Below are positions 35,945 through 45,541 of a stretch of DNA of 64,000 bases, in pieces; within the stretch, counting starts at the first letter, position 1; every line of letters begins with the position of its first letter. The notes beneath the pieces were generated by a model. The model was not told where the DNA came from, ran no database searches, and saw nothing but the letters and a program-made list of their open reading frames with translations. The position numbers and the translations under genes were made by a program. The stretch lies in NCBI RefSeq assembly GCF_903469665.1, contig NZ_CAGKLC010000001.1:13852-77851 (forward strand), in the 5' to 3' direction. This stretch comes from Flavobacterium sp. UGB4466. GTDB lineage: Bacteria > Bacteroidota > Bacteroidia > Flavobacteriales > Flavobacteriaceae.

Positions 35945-37741
35945 TTAGTCGTTCAATTTCAAAACAGCCATAAATGCCTCTTGTGGAATCTCAACGTTTC
36001 CTACCTGACGCATACGTTTCTTACCTTTTTTCTGTTTTTCAAGAAGTTTACGTTTACGGGAGATATCTCCACCATAACATTTTGCGGTAACGTCTTTACG
36101 AAGTGCTTTAATCGTTTCACGAGCGATAATTTTAGCACCAATCGCAGCCTGAATCGGAATGTCGAATTGTTGTCTTGGTATCAATTCACGTAATTTCTCG
36201 GTCATTTTTTTACCGATGTTGTAAGCGTTGTCTTCGTGAATCAAAGCAGAAAGTGCATCAACCGTTTGAGCGTTCAAAAGAACATCCAGTTTTACCAGTT
36301 TTGAAGTTCTCATTCCAATAGGAGAGTAGTCAAAAGAAGCATAACCTTTAGAAACCGTTTTTAAACGATCGTAAAAATCGAATACAATTTCGGCCAATGG
36401 CATGTCAAAATTCAGTTCCACACGTTCTGTTGTCAAATACGTTTGATTGGTAATCTGACCACGTTTTTCGATACACAAGCTCATTACGTTTCCAACGAAA
36501 TCGGCTTTTGTAATGATAGTTGCTTTTATAAAAGGTTCTTCAACACGGTCTAAACGAGAAGGTTCAGGCAAGTCTGAAGGATTGTTCACCACAAATGCAG
36601 TTTCGGGATCTTTTTTGGTATACGCCAAATACGAAACGTTAGGTACGGTAGTAATAACCGTCATGTCGAACTCACGCTCTAAACGTTCCTGGATAATTTC
36701 CATATGAAGCATTCCTAAGAATCCGCAACGGAAACCAAATCCTAAAGCGGCAGAGCTTTCCGGAGTAAAGACTAATGAAGCATCGTTTAATTGCAATTTC
36801 TCCATAGAAGAACGCAGATCTTCATAATCTTCGGTATCAACAGGATAAATTCCGGCGAAAACCATTGGTTTTACATCCTCGAAACCTGTAATCATATTGG
36901 TTGTTGGTGTTTTGGCATCTGTAAGAGTATCTCCCACTTTTACCTCTTTGGCTTCTTTAATTCCTGAAATTAAATAACCAACATCACCGGTAGAAATTAC
37001 ATTTTTTGGAACCTGATTTAGTTTTAAAGTCCCCACTTCATCGGCAAAATATTCATTGCCAGTAGCCATGAATTTAATTTTTTGCCCTTTTCTGATTTCA
37101 CCATTCATCACTCTGAAGATAACCTCGATTCCACGAAACGGGTTGTAATGTGAATCAAAGATCAATGCTTGCAATGGTTCGTCAACATTTCCTTTTGGGG
37201 CCGGAATTTTTTCAATAATAGCGGCTAAGATATTCTCCACACCAAAACCAGTTTTTCCCGAAGCATGAATAATATCTTCTAATTTACATCCTAATAAATC
37301 GATAATATCATCGCTTACTTCTTCAGGATTGGCACTAGGTAAATCTACTTTATTCAAAACCGGAATAATCTCAAGATCATTCTCTAAAGCCAGATATAAG
37401 TTGGAAATAGTTTGTGCCTGGATACTTTGTGCTGCATCAACGATTAAAAGAGCACCTTCACAGGCCGCAATAGATCGCGAAACTTCGTATGAAAAGTCGA
37501 CGTGACCGGGAGTGTCAATTAAATTTAAAATATATTCTTCTCCCTTGTAAGTGTATTCCATCTGAATGGCGTGACTCTTAATGGTAATTCCACGTTCACG
37601 TTCCAGATCCATGTTGTCAAGCAATTGTGCTTTTTCTTCACGAGCTGTAACGGTTTGTGTAGCGCCCAATAAGCGGTCTGCCAGTGTACTTTTACCGTGG
37701 TCAATGTGTGCAATAATGCAAAAGTTACGTATCTTCTTCAT
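35945..37741 (-). CDS. lepA: Elongation factor 4 (LepA)
   Basis: 598 residues, the standard length. LepA is a ribosome-associated GTPase that remodels or back-translocates stalled ribosomes. GTPase motifs: [10 protein letters not shown] (G1), GITIKS (G2), DTPGHVDF (G3), NKVDLP (G4). EF-G-like domains follow, then the LepA-specific C-terminus ([26 protein letters not shown] ... [14 protein letters not shown]). A minus-strand TATCTTTG box at 37832-37839 may be its -7 element. It is not linked here to lepB. Confidence 0.97.
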   Translation of the reverse strand: MKKIRNFCIIAHIDHGKSTLADRLLGATQTVTAREEKAQLLDNMDLERERGITIKSHAIQMEYTYKGEEYILNLIDTPGHVDFSYEVSRSIAACEGALLIVDAAQSIQAQTISNLYLALENDLEIIPVLNKVDLPSANPEEVSDDIIDLLGCKLEDIIHASGKTGFGVENILAAIIEKIPAPKGNVDEPLQALIFDSHYNPFRGIEVIFRVMNGEIRKGQKIKFMATGNEYFADEVGTLKLNQVPKNVISTGDVGYLISGIKEAKEVKVGDTLTDAKTPTTNMITGFEDVKPMVFAGIYPVDTEDYEDLRSSMEKLQLNDASLVFTPESSAALGFGFRCGFLGMLHMEIIQERLEREFDMTVITTVPNVSYLAYTKKDPETAFVVNNPSDLPEPSRLDRVEEPFIKATIITKADFVGNVMSLCIEKRGQITNQTYLTTERVELNFDMPLAEIVFDFYDRLKTVSKGYASFDYSPIGMRTSKLVKLDVLLNAQTVDALSALIHEDNAYNIGKKMTEKLRELIPRQQFDIPIQAAIGAKIIARETIKALRKDVTAKCYGGDISRKRKLLEKQKKGKKRMRQVGNVEIPQEAFMAVLKLND

Positions 37742-37946
37742 TTTAATATGTCAATTCTCTAAACGAGTTTAAGTAATTTCCGGGTCTAAACTTGCACTGT
37801 AGCAATTGCCTTAGAGCATGTTAATAAACCGCAAAGATAGCGCAAAGTTTTGGATTCTGGAATGTTGATCTCCGATAGTTGAATACGGAATTTTAAAATA
37901 GTTTTTAAAAGACTAGATAATACTGTGATTTTTCTAAAAATAGAGC

Positions 37947-37978
37947 AAATCCGACAGATTTTAAAACCTGTCGGGTTT
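37947..37978. repeat. CCGACAGG palindrome, copy 1
   Basis: AAATCCGACAG ... CTGTCGGGTTT, an imperfect palindrome just downstream of the outer-membrane protein gene (minus strand). Related copies lie at 39763-39780 (half), 39985-40018 (perfect) and 60617-60656. Confidence 0.75.
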
Positions 37979-38002
37979 GGTGTAGCAAAACAATTAACTA
38001 AA

Positions 38003-38677
38003 TTATTCTAACTTTAAATTATAACCCAGTTGAAAGTACAACGGAACCATAGGTTTTGTTTTAAAATCCTGGGTAATTACTTTTCCCAGTCGTAAAGTAA
38101 GGTCACTTCGGCGAAAGGAATATCCGGCTTGTATGCCGTAGTTGAAATTGCCTCCGGTCGCAGGTTCATACCAACCGTCTTTTACATTGGGATAGACGTC
38201 TTTGTAAATAGCCGAATTTTTAAAATGGGTAGCAATGGCTTTATCAAAACCAAATTCTCCGGCGACAAACCATCTCGGTTTATAATACCCAACAATCGCA
38301 GTTGCATCGGCGCCAAAGTTTTGTAAGGTGACTAACGGATTTTCGTATCGGCGATAAATTCCGTGAAGGGCGGCATTAAAACGGAAATGATTCAGCTGGT
38401 AAAGGTTCAGTTGTCCGCCAATTTTAGTTTTAAAATCATCCAATACTGTTTCGCCTGATGGCAAGGAAAAAGATGCTTCGACTACAATTGGCAGTTTGGT
38501 TTTGAGATGGTAACCGTAAGCAAGTTCGTAAACAAAACTATGTTCCCAGCCGGCATTTATGTTTAGAATGTGTTTTTGATTCTTGTTAAGACTTTCCCAG
38601 TTTAAGGTTTGAGAATAGGTTTTTCCTACGAAAAGAGAGAAGATAAAGGTGCTGATTAATAATACTGTTTTCATCAT
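38003..38677 (-). CDS. Probable outer-membrane beta-barrel protein
   Basis: 224 residues with a signal peptide (MMKTVLLISTFIFSLFVGKTYSQ). The mature part alternates hydrophobic and polar residues in strands ending in aromatics (HILNINAGWEHSFVYELAYGYHL, PIVVEASFSLPSG, FNYGIQAGYSFRRSDLTLRLGKVI) and finishes with VPLYFQLGYNLKLE, typical of a small barrel. Its stop is 4 bp before a gene-end palindrome. It lies 4 bp downstream of the lipoprotein hydrolase gene, so the two form an operon. Function unknown. Confidence 0.75.
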   Translation of the reverse strand: MMKTVLLISTFIFSLFVGKTYSQTLNWESLNKNQKHILNINAGWEHSFVYELAYGYHLKTKLPIVVEASFSLPSGETVLDDFKTKIGGQLNLYQLNHFRFNAALHGIYRRYENPLVTLQNFGADATAIVGYYKPRWFVAGEFGFDKAIATHFKNSAIYKDVYPNVKDGWYEPATGGNFNYGIQAGYSFRRSDLTLRLGKVITQDFKTKPMVPLYFQLGYNLKLE

Positions 38678-38681
38678 GGGA

Positions 38682-39674
38682 TTATTTTAGATCATTTAAA
38701 TAGTTCAGTACAAAAGGATGCACATTTTCCCATTTGAAGTAGATCATCTCGTGCCCAGTACCTTTTACTTCAGCTAGGGCAGTATTAGGAAAAAAGGCGG
38801 CTTCTTTTTGGGCGAAGGATAAACCATAGGACTGATTTAATTCGCCATACAAAAACAGGACTTTCGTTTTGTACTGACTTAGGTTTGTAGTAAAATCAAA
38901 GCCTTCATTTTCAGCAATGTCAGTTAAACTTTCTAAAACGGTTGTTCCGATTCGCCAAAATGGGGATGGACCTGAAATACCTTCCTTGTTGCCTTTCGCA
39001 TAAGAGAAACCTGTAGAAACTCCCAGTTTATAGTCAAGAATTTCATGTTGGTTTTCTTTTCCCGTTAAAAATTGATCGATATACAATAAATTGCTGGTGG
39101 CCTCGGAGAATAATTTTATTTTACGGCTCATTTCTCCGTAATCGTCTAATAGTTTTTTGTTTAGTCCGCCCGGTTCCGCCAGAATAACACCATTGATGGC
39201 CGTTGGGTATTTGTTGACATAGGCGGCGGCAAGCATGGCGCCCCAGGAATGTCCGAAAAGAAATGTCTTTTGAGTGGGTGTTTTACGGTAATATTTTATG
39301 ACTTCAGAGAGATCGTCGATCATCAATTGAATGGAGTAGGTGTTTTTGTCGTGTCTTTTGGATAATCCGGAACCTCTTTGGTCGTAAAAAATCACATAGT
39401 AACCTTCGTCGGCGAGTTGTTTTACATTCAGACCATTTCTGTAATCGGATCCGGGACCACCATGCAGGAAAACTAACATAGGATGGTTAGGGTTTCCGAA
39501 AGTTTCAGCATGAAGTTGTGTTCCGTTTATAAAAATCGAAGGTAAGGTTGGATCCTGGTCGACTGTTTTCGGAACTAAATTTCCTGGTTCATCAACATCA
39601 TTTTCCTGTTCGCATCCCCAGAAAAGGAAAAGAGAAAGGACAATTGTGACAGAGTAAAAAGCTTTGTTTCTCAT
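38682..39674 (-). CDS. Lipoprotein alpha/beta hydrolase (proline iminopeptidase-like)
   Basis: 330 residues from the ATG at 39674 (MRNKAFYSVTIVLSLFLFWGCEQE); a frame extension to a TTG at 39701 is unlikely. FLFWGC is a lipobox, so the protein should be membrane-anchored outside the cytoplasm. Alpha/beta-hydrolase motifs: HGGPG oxyanion loop (VFLHGGPGSDYRN), DQRGSGLS, nucleophile elbow GHSWGAM and a final His in GTGHEM. HGGPG plus DQRG(S/C)G is typical of the prolyl aminopeptidase group. It is probably the first gene of a pair with the barrel protein. Confidence 0.85.
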   Translation of the reverse strand: MRNKAFYSVTIVLSLFLFWGCEQENDVDEPGNLVPKTVDQDPTLPSIFINGTQLHAETFGNPNHPMLVFLHGGPGSDYRNGLNVKQLADEGYYVIFYDQRGSGLSKRHDKNTYSIQLMIDDLSEVIKYYRKTPTQKTFLFGHSWGAMLAAAYVNKYPTAINGVILAEPGGLNKKLLDDYGEMSRKIKLFSEATSNLLYIDQFLTGKENQHEILDYKLGVSTGFSYAKGNKEGISGPSPFWRIGTTVLESLTDIAENEGFDFTTNLSQYKTKVLFLYGELNQSYGLSFAQKEAAFFPNTALAEVKGTGHEMIYFKWENVHPFVLNYLNDLK

Positions 39675-40016
39675 TGCATAAATTGGTTTAAATTTCTGCA
39701 AAGATGTACTGTGGTACTATGCTGGTCGCCCCAACTTGTAAGGTGGTTCCAGTTTATAACTTAAAAACCTGTCGGGTTTAAAATTGAAGTTATTTCAGGG
39801 ATTAAGGAATGAGCTCATTTTTTAACACATAGGGACATAGATTTTTATCTTAAAATAAAGGAGATCAAAAAACAAGTTTTCGCACATAGCTATGTTTGTT
39901 TGAAACAAATGAAATGCCTTTTTTAAGTTTACAAAGACTATGTTTCTATGTGTTTAGGAGAATTGATTTTTGAATTATAAATTCAAATCCGACAGGTTTT
40001 TAAAAACCTGTCGGAT
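39675..40016. other. 342-bp region with long inverted word repeats
   Basis: It holds a half CCGACAGG element (39763-39780) and a 17-bp inverted repeat of ACACATAG/CATAG words (39824-39840 with 39938-39954, two mismatches). A 12-bp palindrome ACATAGCTATGT (39894-39905) lies in the loop. No ORF or RNA gene was seen. Confidence 0.6.
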
Positions 40017-40018
40017 TT
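39985..40018. repeat. Perfect 34-bp CCGACAGG palindrome overlapping a stop codon
   Basis: Two 17-bp perfect arms, each AAATCCGACAGGTTTTT or its complement, with no loop. The right end overlaps the stop codon of the AraC-type gene. A/T flanks make it usable as a terminator on both strands. Confidence 0.9.
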
Positions 40019-41129
40019 AAAATGAAAGTTTTTTTAAATATTCAGAAGGAGAAACTCCAGTTGCTTTTTTGAAGTTTCGGTTGAAAGCTGTTTTTGAATT
40101 AAATCCGCATTCAAATGCTATGGAGAGAAAAGTAAATTTTTGATTTTCGGGTAAAAGAATGGTTCTTTTAAATTCTTCAACACGCTGGAAATTGATGTAA
40201 TCGTAAAAGTTTTTCTGTTCTGCCGAGTTGATAACCTGTGAAAGTATGTTGGGATGAACACTTATCTTTTGGGAAAGCTCGGTTAAAGTTAAATCGGCAT
40301 TTTTGTAGATTTTTTCATCATCCATGAGTTGTGTCAGTCTTTGATGGATAGCCGTAAGTTCTGAAGAAGTAAGTCCTGATTTCTCGTATTTAATTTTTTC
40401 AGATGTATTTTTGGTGTCAACGCTTTCAGATGTTAAAGTCTTAGAATGATTATTTTCGGAAAGCGGCTGATTGGTGAAAATTCCAACCTGCTTAACGCCG
40501 AAATAACCAATAAAAATGAGATAGAAAACCACAACTGAAAAAATATATTGATCATCAAAGAAGAGAATTGCCAGCCAGATAATGCAAGATCCAAGAATTA
40601 AATAGCGCAGCCAGGTCAGGTTGATTCTTTCGGTATGCGAAAATTGATTGTTGATGTTCTTTTGGTGTTTTACAAGTTTTTGCAGCGAAAGTAAAGGATA
40701 AATAATTCCCGAAAATACGATTGCAGCATACAAAATAGATATTAGGGTTTCGTAGCCTTTGCCTTTGTTTTTAAAAACGGCTGCTTTTTCTTCGAAAGAC
40801 AAATTATAAAACGGAATCAGTATCAGAATGGCAGCTAGAAAAGGAATAAAATGTAAAAGATTAAACTTTTTATAGCGATTTTGGTTCGTTAAAGCCGAAG
40901 TGTATAAAAATAAAAAAGGTCCCTGAACTAAAGGCATTGGGAGTTCTAAACCCAGTAAAAAAGGGAAGTCCCTATAGTCATTTTTGTAATGAAGATAGAA
41001 CAGGAATAAATGAAAGCCGGTAAAAAACAGCCAAAGTGCCAGAATCTTGTCGGCCTCGGTTTTGTTCCTTTTGCTTGCCAGTACAACAACCAAAAAAAAG
41101 GTGATTATAATGCCGGTTAAATACAACAT
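40017..41129 (-). CDS. Membrane-bound AraC-family transcriptional regulator
   Basis: 370 residues. The N-terminal half has about seven transmembrane helices (GIIITFFLVVVLAS, ALWLFFTGFHLFLFYLHY, LVQGPFLFLYTSAL, LLHFIPFLAAILILIPF, LISILYAAIVFSGIIYPLL, LRYLILGSCIIWLAILFF, IFSVVVFYLIFIGYFGV). A linker and a C-terminal AraC/XylS double helix-turn-helix (about 265-370: LTLTELSQKISVHPNILSQVINSAEQKNFYDYINFQRVEEF, FLSIAFECGFNSKTAFNRNFKKATGVSPSEYLKK) follow. This architecture is common in Bacteroidota. Ligand and targets are unknown; the lipoprotein hydrolase pair downstream is a candidate. Confidence 0.9.
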   Translation of the reverse strand: MLYLTGIIITFFLVVVLASKRNKTEADKILALWLFFTGFHLFLFYLHYKNDYRDFPFLLGLELPMPLVQGPFLFLYTSALTNQNRYKKFNLLHFIPFLAAILILIPFYNLSFEEKAAVFKNKGKGYETLISILYAAIVFSGIIYPLLSLQKLVKHQKNINNQFSHTERINLTWLRYLILGSCIIWLAILFFDDQYIFSVVVFYLIFIGYFGVKQVGIFTNQPLSENNHSKTLTSESVDTKNTSEKIKYEKSGLTSSELTAIHQRLTQLMDDEKIYKNADLTLTELSQKISVHPNILSQVINSAEQKNFYDYINFQRVEEFKRTILLPENQKFTFLSIAFECGFNSKTAFNRNFKKATGVSPSEYLKKLSF

Positions 41130-41262
41130 ACAGGTCTGGGGTATAAATTAAATCGGTTGTTAAAATATCGACCAAGATAATTTATTTTGCTCAATTGTCT
41201 GCAGTTGAGGTGTTTTGCAAAGATTAATTTTTTATAACCTGTTTGGCAAAGTAGTGAGACTA

Positions 41263-41790
41263 TTATTCCTCTTTAGACGTTTCTGTATGGTGGCCTTTAA
41301 ATTCCCCATACCATTTTTCGATTGATGGATAAACAAAAGCGGCTACTTTTTTAACCGGATTGTAAAAAATAGAATGATCCAAGGTTTCTTTTTTAGCAAA
41401 AGTGTTATTGAAATTGATCTTCTCAAAAAGAGCGATAAAAATACTTAAGATTAGTATGGTTTTTAAAATTCTGAAAAAGCCACCGCCTAATTTATTGGGT
41501 AATCCCAAAAAGGCAAAATCGGCAATTCCGGTAAGGATTTTAGCTAGGAAGTAAATACCAATTACCACTAAAATAAAAGTGAGAATAAAAGCAGTGATTT
41601 GTATCGTGTTCGGATTCCAGGAAACATGCTTCATGATCAATTCTTTCATAAAAGAAGAGAATTTAATCGCAATATAGATTCCCAACAATAAAGAAACGAA
41701 AGAAGCAACTTCTACAAAAAGCCCGTTTTTAATTCCTTTATATAAACTAAAAGCTAAAAGAGCGGCCACAATTATATCAAAAAAACTCAT
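41263..41790 (-). CDS. cvpA: CvpA family membrane protein
   Basis: 175 residues with four transmembrane segments: FDIIVAALLAFSLYKGIKNG at the N-terminus (family start motif), SFVSLLLGIYIAIKF, ITAFILTFILVVIGIYFLAKIL, and GGGFFRILKTILILSIFIALF. CvpA is associated with colicin V export and stress tolerance; its molecular action is unclear. A minus-strand TATCTTTG box (41814-41821) lies 24 bp upstream, next to a GGTTC word tract. Confidence 0.85.
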   Translation of the reverse strand: MSFFDIIVAALLAFSLYKGIKNGLFVEVASFVSLLLGIYIAIKFSSFMKELIMKHVSWNPNTIQITAFILTFILVVIGIYFLAKILTGIADFAFLGLPNKLGGGFFRILKTILILSIFIALFEKINFNNTFAKKETLDHSIFYNPVKKVAAFVYPSIEKWYGEFKGHHTETSKEE

Positions 41791-42032
41791 ATTTGGGTGT
41801 GTTTAAAAAAGCGCAAAGATATACTTTTTTAGGTTCGGAGGTTCAGAGTGGCAAAGGTTCAGCTGTTTTTTTGGAGTTCTTCTTTTCTAAGTGTTTAATT
41901 TTTTTAGGTGCAATGTGTTGAACTATGTATCTTTGTAAATCAAAATTTAGTGTTAAGATTGTAATTCTGTCCCCTTCAGAATTGAATTTTGCAACAATCT
42001 AAGATCTAAACTCAAGAATCTAAAATCATAAA

Positions 42033-42389
42033 ATGTCCAGAGATACACAACTAAAAGAGCGATGGGAAAAGCTCGTCGATATATTGTCTAATCAATTTTC
42101 ACAAGGAGAAGATTTAGATTTAGACGCCATAATTTATTTAATCGGAGTTCAGGAACTTGGAAAAGTACACCGTGAATTCAAAAAAGATGAAAAATTAAAC
42201 CTAATGCACATCGCCATTTGTCGATTATTGGAACCTTATGGGTTTTATGAATTTGACTTTTTTGATGCCGAGGGATGGCCACATTATAAAGTAAAAGAAG
42301 AATTACCGCCACTGAAAGCAGGCGAACAATCGGTTTTGATGAAAGAAGCCATTGTGAATTATTTTTTAGAAAGAGAACTGATAGAGTAG
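42033..42389 (+). CDS. Conserved hypothetical protein upstream of pheS
   Basis: 118 residues, acidic and mostly helical (RWEKLVDILSNQFSQGEDLDLDAIIYLIGVQELGKVHREFKKDEKLNLMHIAICRLLEPYGFYEF ...). No signal peptide or membrane segment, and no recognised domain. It is probably cytosolic. A TATCTTTG box at 41938-41945 may be its -7 element. A fold-back word repeat separates it from pheS. No function assigned. Confidence 0.75.
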   Translation: MSRDTQLKERWEKLVDILSNQFSQGEDLDLDAIIYLIGVQELGKVHREFKKDEKLNLMHIAICRLLEPYGFYEFDFFDAEGWPHYKVKEELPPLKAGEQSVLMKEAIVNYFLERELIE

Positions 42390-42394
42390 TTTTT

Positions 42395-42447
42395 AGTCTC
42401 AGCCTCAGTTTTAAGTCCAATTGAGACTGAAAACTGAGACTGAGACT
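42395..42447. repeat. CTCAG word-repeat hairpin (family 1)
   Basis: A 23-nt left arm of CTCAG/CAGTT words pairs with a right arm of ACTGAG words across a 5-nt loop. It shares its vocabulary with 30976-31076. It lies six bases after a stop codon and may terminate transcription before pheS. Confidence 0.8.
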
Positions 42448-42497
42448 GTATACTTTAAAGTAAAATTATGTAAATTTGCACCTTCAAAGCAAGACTG

Positions 42498-43517
42498 ATG
42501 ATAGACAAGATAAAAGAACATATAGAGGAAGCAAAAGCCTTTAATGATAAAAATAAAGAATCTTTAGAGCAATTCCGTATCAAGTATTTAGGTAGTAGAG
42601 GTTTAGTTAGAGAACTTTTCAATGAGTTTAAAAATATTCCAAACGACCAGAAAAAAGATTTTGGAGTAGTAATGAATACTTTAAAAACTGCTGCGGAAGA
42701 AAAGGTAAAAGCGATTCAGGAAGAGCTGGAAAGCAAGCAGGAAGTAAAAGGAATGTTTGGTGATTTAACTCGTGCGGCCGAACCAGTAATTATTGGTTCA
42801 CGTCACCCGATTTCAATTGTTAAAAATCAGATTATTGATATTTTTGCAAACATTGGTTTCAACGTTTCTGAAGGTCCGGAAATCGAAGACGACTGGCATA
42901 ATTTCACCGCTTTGAACTTACCGGAATACCATCCGGCACGTGATATGCAGGATACTTTTTTCATTCAGACTAATCCTGATGTGTTGTTGCGTACGCATAC
43001 ATCATCTGTTCAGGTGCGTTATATGGAAAATCATAAACCGCCAATTCGTACTATTTCTCCGGGACGTGTGTTTCGTAACGAAGCGATTTCGTCTCGTTCA
43101 CACTGTATTTTCCATCAGGTAGAAGGTTTGTATATTGACAAAGAGGTATCGTTTGCCGATTTAAAACAGACGTTGCTTTATTTCACTAAAGAAATGTTCG
43201 GAAAATCGAAAATTCGTTTGCGTCCGTCTTACTTTCCATTTACTGAACCAAGTGCCGAAATTGATATTTATTGGGGTCTAAAAACCGAAACTGATTATCG
43301 TATTACCAAAGGTACTGGCTGGCTGGAAATTGGAGGTTGCGGAATGGTAGATCCAAATGTTTTGAAAAATTGTGACATCAATCCTGATGAATACAACGGT
43401 TTTGCTTTCGGAATGGGAGTAGAGCGTATTGCTATGTTACTGTATCAAATTGGTGATATTCGTATGTTTTACGAAAATGATGTTCGTTTCTTAGAACAGT
43501 TCAAGGCCAATATTTAA
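42498..43517 (+). CDS. pheS: Phenylalanine--tRNA ligase alpha subunit
   Basis: 339 residues. PheS is the catalytic subunit of the heterotetrameric class II synthetase. An N-terminal coiled coil (IEEAKAFNDKNKESLEQFRIKYLGSRGLVRELF) is followed by motif 1 region HPISIVKNQIIDIFANIGF, GPEIEDDWHNFTALNLPEYHPARDMQDTFF, LRTHTSSVQVRYM, motif 2 GRVFRNEAISSRSHCIFHQVEGL and motif 3 GFAFGMGVERIAMLLYQIGDIR. A TAAATTTG box (42471-42478) lies just upstream. pheT is not in the window. Confidence 0.97.
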   Translation: MIDKIKEHIEEAKAFNDKNKESLEQFRIKYLGSRGLVRELFNEFKNIPNDQKKDFGVVMNTLKTAAEEKVKAIQEELESKQEVKGMFGDLTRAAEPVIIGSRHPISIVKNQIIDIFANIGFNVSEGPEIEDDWHNFTALNLPEYHPARDMQDTFFIQTNPDVLLRTHTSSVQVRYMENHKPPIRTISPGRVFRNEAISSRSHCIFHQVEGLYIDKEVSFADLKQTLLYFTKEMFGKSKIRLRPSYFPFTEPSAEIDIYWGLKTETDYRITKGTGWLEIGGCGMVDPNVLKNCDINPDEYNGFAFGMGVERIAMLLYQIGDIRMFYENDVRFLEQFKANI

Positions 43518-43534
43518 AAATAAAGTTATTAGTG

Positions 43535-43573
43535 AATAGTGATTAGTGAGAAGCCTTCTTTCTAATCACTATT
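43535..43573. repeat. TGATTAGTGA word-repeat hairpin (family 2)
   Basis: AATAGTGATTAG (43535-43546) pairs perfectly with CTAATCACTATT (43562-43573). Related TTAGTGA words flank it. The same vocabulary returns at 57481-57515 and about 57920-57970. Confidence 0.8.
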
Positions 43574-43597
43574 TACATTTTATGAATTACTAAGATT

Positions 43598-44005
43598 ATG
43601 AAAAAAGATATAACAATTCCCGAAGTAGAAAACGTATTTCTTGCAGCAGTACAGGAATGGAGCGACGACTTTATGGAAAAAGTATGGTACGCTTACCTGG
43701 TAAATGACAGTGATTTTAACCTCGACAGCGTGATGGTAGTTTCAAAAGCATTTGGAACGATTGATGGCGAGATGAAAAAAACGTCTGTTTTACGTCATGC
43801 CTTTGTAGAAGTTCCTGCAGTTTCGGTTGTCAAAATCGAAATGGTTGAAAAGAGTTTACTGGTACTGAACAACGAGTTTATGGTAACGTTCTTCATTGGA
43901 AATACATTGTACGACAAGAAATTTACTTTTAAAGCAAACCTGATCAACGAAAACGATACGGAGGAAGTGCCTATTTTATTTGTTGAAGGAGTTATGGTGA
44001 AGTAA
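43598..44005 (+). CDS. Conserved hypothetical protein downstream of pheS
   Basis: 135 residues, probably cytosolic, of mixed alpha/beta predicted character (VENVFLAAVQEWSDDFMEKVWYAYLVNDSDFNLDSVMVVSKAFGTIDGEMKKTSVLRHAFVEVP ... KKFTFKANLINENDTEEVPILFVEGVMVK). No motif is recognised. It appears to be conserved next to pheS in Flavobacteriia, as far as memory allows. No function assigned. Confidence 0.72.
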   Translation: MKKDITIPEVENVFLAAVQEWSDDFMEKVWYAYLVNDSDFNLDSVMVVSKAFGTIDGEMKKTSVLRHAFVEVPAVSVVKIEMVEKSLLVLNNEFMVTFFIGNTLYDKKFTFKANLINENDTEEVPILFVEGVMVK

Positions 44006-44025
44006 GTAGAGCGGAGTGCAGATTT

Positions 44026-44262
44026 GTAGAAGCAAGAAGCAAGAAGCTAGAGCAAAGAGGCAAGAAGATAGATTGTAGAGAATAGAATATAGAGTTTAGA
44101 TTTCTTTATATTAAAATAAAAAAGAGTCAAGATGAATTTTAATTCTGTCCTGACTCTTTTTTTATCTGTCAAAAACAAGCTCACAATCTTATAATCTTGC
44201 TTCTTTGCTCTTGTCTCTATACTCTTTGCTCTTGCCTCTATATTCTATACTCTCACTTCTCT
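44026..44262. repeat. GCAAGAAG / ATAGAATATAGAG inverted word repeats (family 3)
   Basis: The left tract (44026-44099) is made of AAGCAAGAAGC, AGCAAAGAGGCAAG and AGAATAGAATATAGAG words. The right tract (44183-44262) holds their reverse complements in reverse order. Between them is the terminator at 44117-44166, so the tracts form an outer, imperfect stem around it. Confidence 0.75.
44117..44166. terminator. Bidirectional terminator between 44005 and gpsA
   Basis: AAAAGAGTCA (44120-44129) pairs with TGACTCTTTT (44151-44160) and is followed by T-runs. A-runs on the other side allow use on both strands between convergent genes. Confidence 0.85.
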
Positions 44263-44271
44263 AAAAAGAAA

Positions 44272-45267
44272 CTAATCCAAAGACTCCGTTAATTTTTTGA
44301 AAACCGATTTTGCATCTTTTCCTTCGTATAAAACAGCGTAGACAGCATCGATAATTGGCGTTTTTGCACCATAGCCCTGATTTAGTTTATAAGCGCTTTT
44401 AGTGGCGTAATAACCTTCGGCCACCATACTCATCTCCATCATCGCACTTTTTACCGTATAGCCTTTACCAATCATGTTTCCGAACATTCTGTTTCTTGAG
44501 AACACAGAGTAACCTGTAACCAATAAATCGCCTAAATAAGCGGAGTCATTGATGTTACGTTTCATTTTATGAACTTTGCGGATAAATTTCTTCATCTCGC
44601 GAATTCCGTTACTCATCATAACCGATTGAAAGTTATCCCCATAACCTAATCCGTGAGCAATTCCGGCTGCAATAGCATAAATGTTTTTAAGCATTGCCGC
44701 ATATTCAGTACCAATAATATCGTCTGAGATTTTGGCTTTGATATAATTTCCGGACAAATGTTTTGCTACGATTGAAGCTTTTTCCGGATCCCCACAGGCA
44801 ATTGTTAAGTAAGAAAGTCTTTCTAATGCTACTTCTTCAGCATGACAAGGACCAGTAATTACACCGATATTGTAGTAGGGAATGTCGTATTGAATGTGAA
44901 AATGTTCCCCAACAATCAAACTTGTTTCAGGAACGATTCCTTTAATAGCAGAAAAGATAATTTTATCAGACAATGAAACCGTTAAGTTTTTCAATTCACC
45001 ATCTAAAAAAGCAGAAGGAATTGCAAAAATTACATAATCTGCATAGGCAACTGCTTCATTAATATTATTGGTCAGTTTAAGTTTTGCCGTATCAAATTCA
45101 ACCGAACTTAAGTAATTCGGATTGTGTTTGTATTTCTGAATGTGTTCGATAGCAGCATCATTACGCATGTACCAGGCAATTTCTGAAAGATTTACACATA
45201 ACATCTTTGCAATTGCCGTTGCCCAGCTTCCTCCTCCAATTACTGCAAATTTTAAATTTTCACTCAT
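44272..45267 (-). CDS. gpsA: Glycerol-3-phosphate dehydrogenase [NAD(P)+]
   Basis: 331 residues. GpsA reduces dihydroxyacetone phosphate to sn-glycerol-3-phosphate for phospholipid synthesis. N-terminal Rossmann motif FAVIGGGSWATAIAKML; then MRNDAAIEHIQKYKHNPNYL, VIFAIPSAFL, SAIKGIVPE, ITGPCHAEEVALERLSYLTIAC; catalytic Lys in TEYAAMLKNIYAIAAGIAHGLGYGDN; and TGYSVFSRNRMFG. Normal length, ATG at 45267, with a well-formed promoter upstream. Confidence 0.96.
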   Translation of the reverse strand: MSENLKFAVIGGGSWATAIAKMLCVNLSEIAWYMRNDAAIEHIQKYKHNPNYLSSVEFDTAKLKLTNNINEAVAYADYVIFAIPSAFLDGELKNLTVSLSDKIIFSAIKGIVPETSLIVGEHFHIQYDIPYYNIGVITGPCHAEEVALERLSYLTIACGDPEKASIVAKHLSGNYIKAKISDDIIGTEYAAMLKNIYAIAAGIAHGLGYGDNFQSVMMSNGIREMKKFIRKVHKMKRNINDSAYLGDLLVTGYSVFSRNRMFGNMIGKGYTVKSAMMEMSMVAEGYYATKSAYKLNQGYGAKTPIIDAVYAVLYEGKDAKSVFKKLTESLD

Positions 45268-45285
45268 TATTTTAATAATTTAAAG

Positions 45286-45317
45286 CAAAAGTACTTAATA
45301 ATGTAGTAATAATACAA
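45286..45317 (-). promoter_or_regulatory. Predicted gpsA promoter
   Basis: On the minus strand, TTG (45315-45317), a 21-bp spacer and TACTTTTG (45286-45293). Initiation would be about 10 nt before the ATG, so the leader is very short. Confidence 0.55.
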
Positions 45318-45504
45318 AATCTCATTTAAGAAATTTGGAAAGGCTCTTTAAATACAATGGTTTCCGGAGGATTTAAATTGGAATAGAAAATATTTTAACG
45401 ATTACACAATAAAAAGGTAATCAGTACGTTGTAACTATTTATAAATTAGAATTTAATGAGTTTAGCAAGAATTGAGTTAGTTAATTTTGTTTTAGTATTG
45501 TAAG

Positions 45505-45538
45505 AAGGCGTTCCCATAAAATGAGAACGCCTTTTTTT
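45505..45538 (+). terminator. Plus-strand terminator without an assigned gene
   Basis: AGGCGTTC-N11-GAACGCCT followed by T7. The T-run is on the plus strand, yet the flanking genes (gpsA and the alcohol dehydrogenase) are both on the minus strand. A TAATTTTG box lies at 45482-45489. Confidence 0.75.
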
Positions 45539-45541
45539 GTA

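Noticed and set aside
44026..44262. Long fold-back region as a tRNA, rRNA fragment or riboswitch
   Set aside because: The pairing is imperfect and made of simple repeated words around an ordinary terminator. No cloverleaf, CCA end or known aptamer motif was seen.
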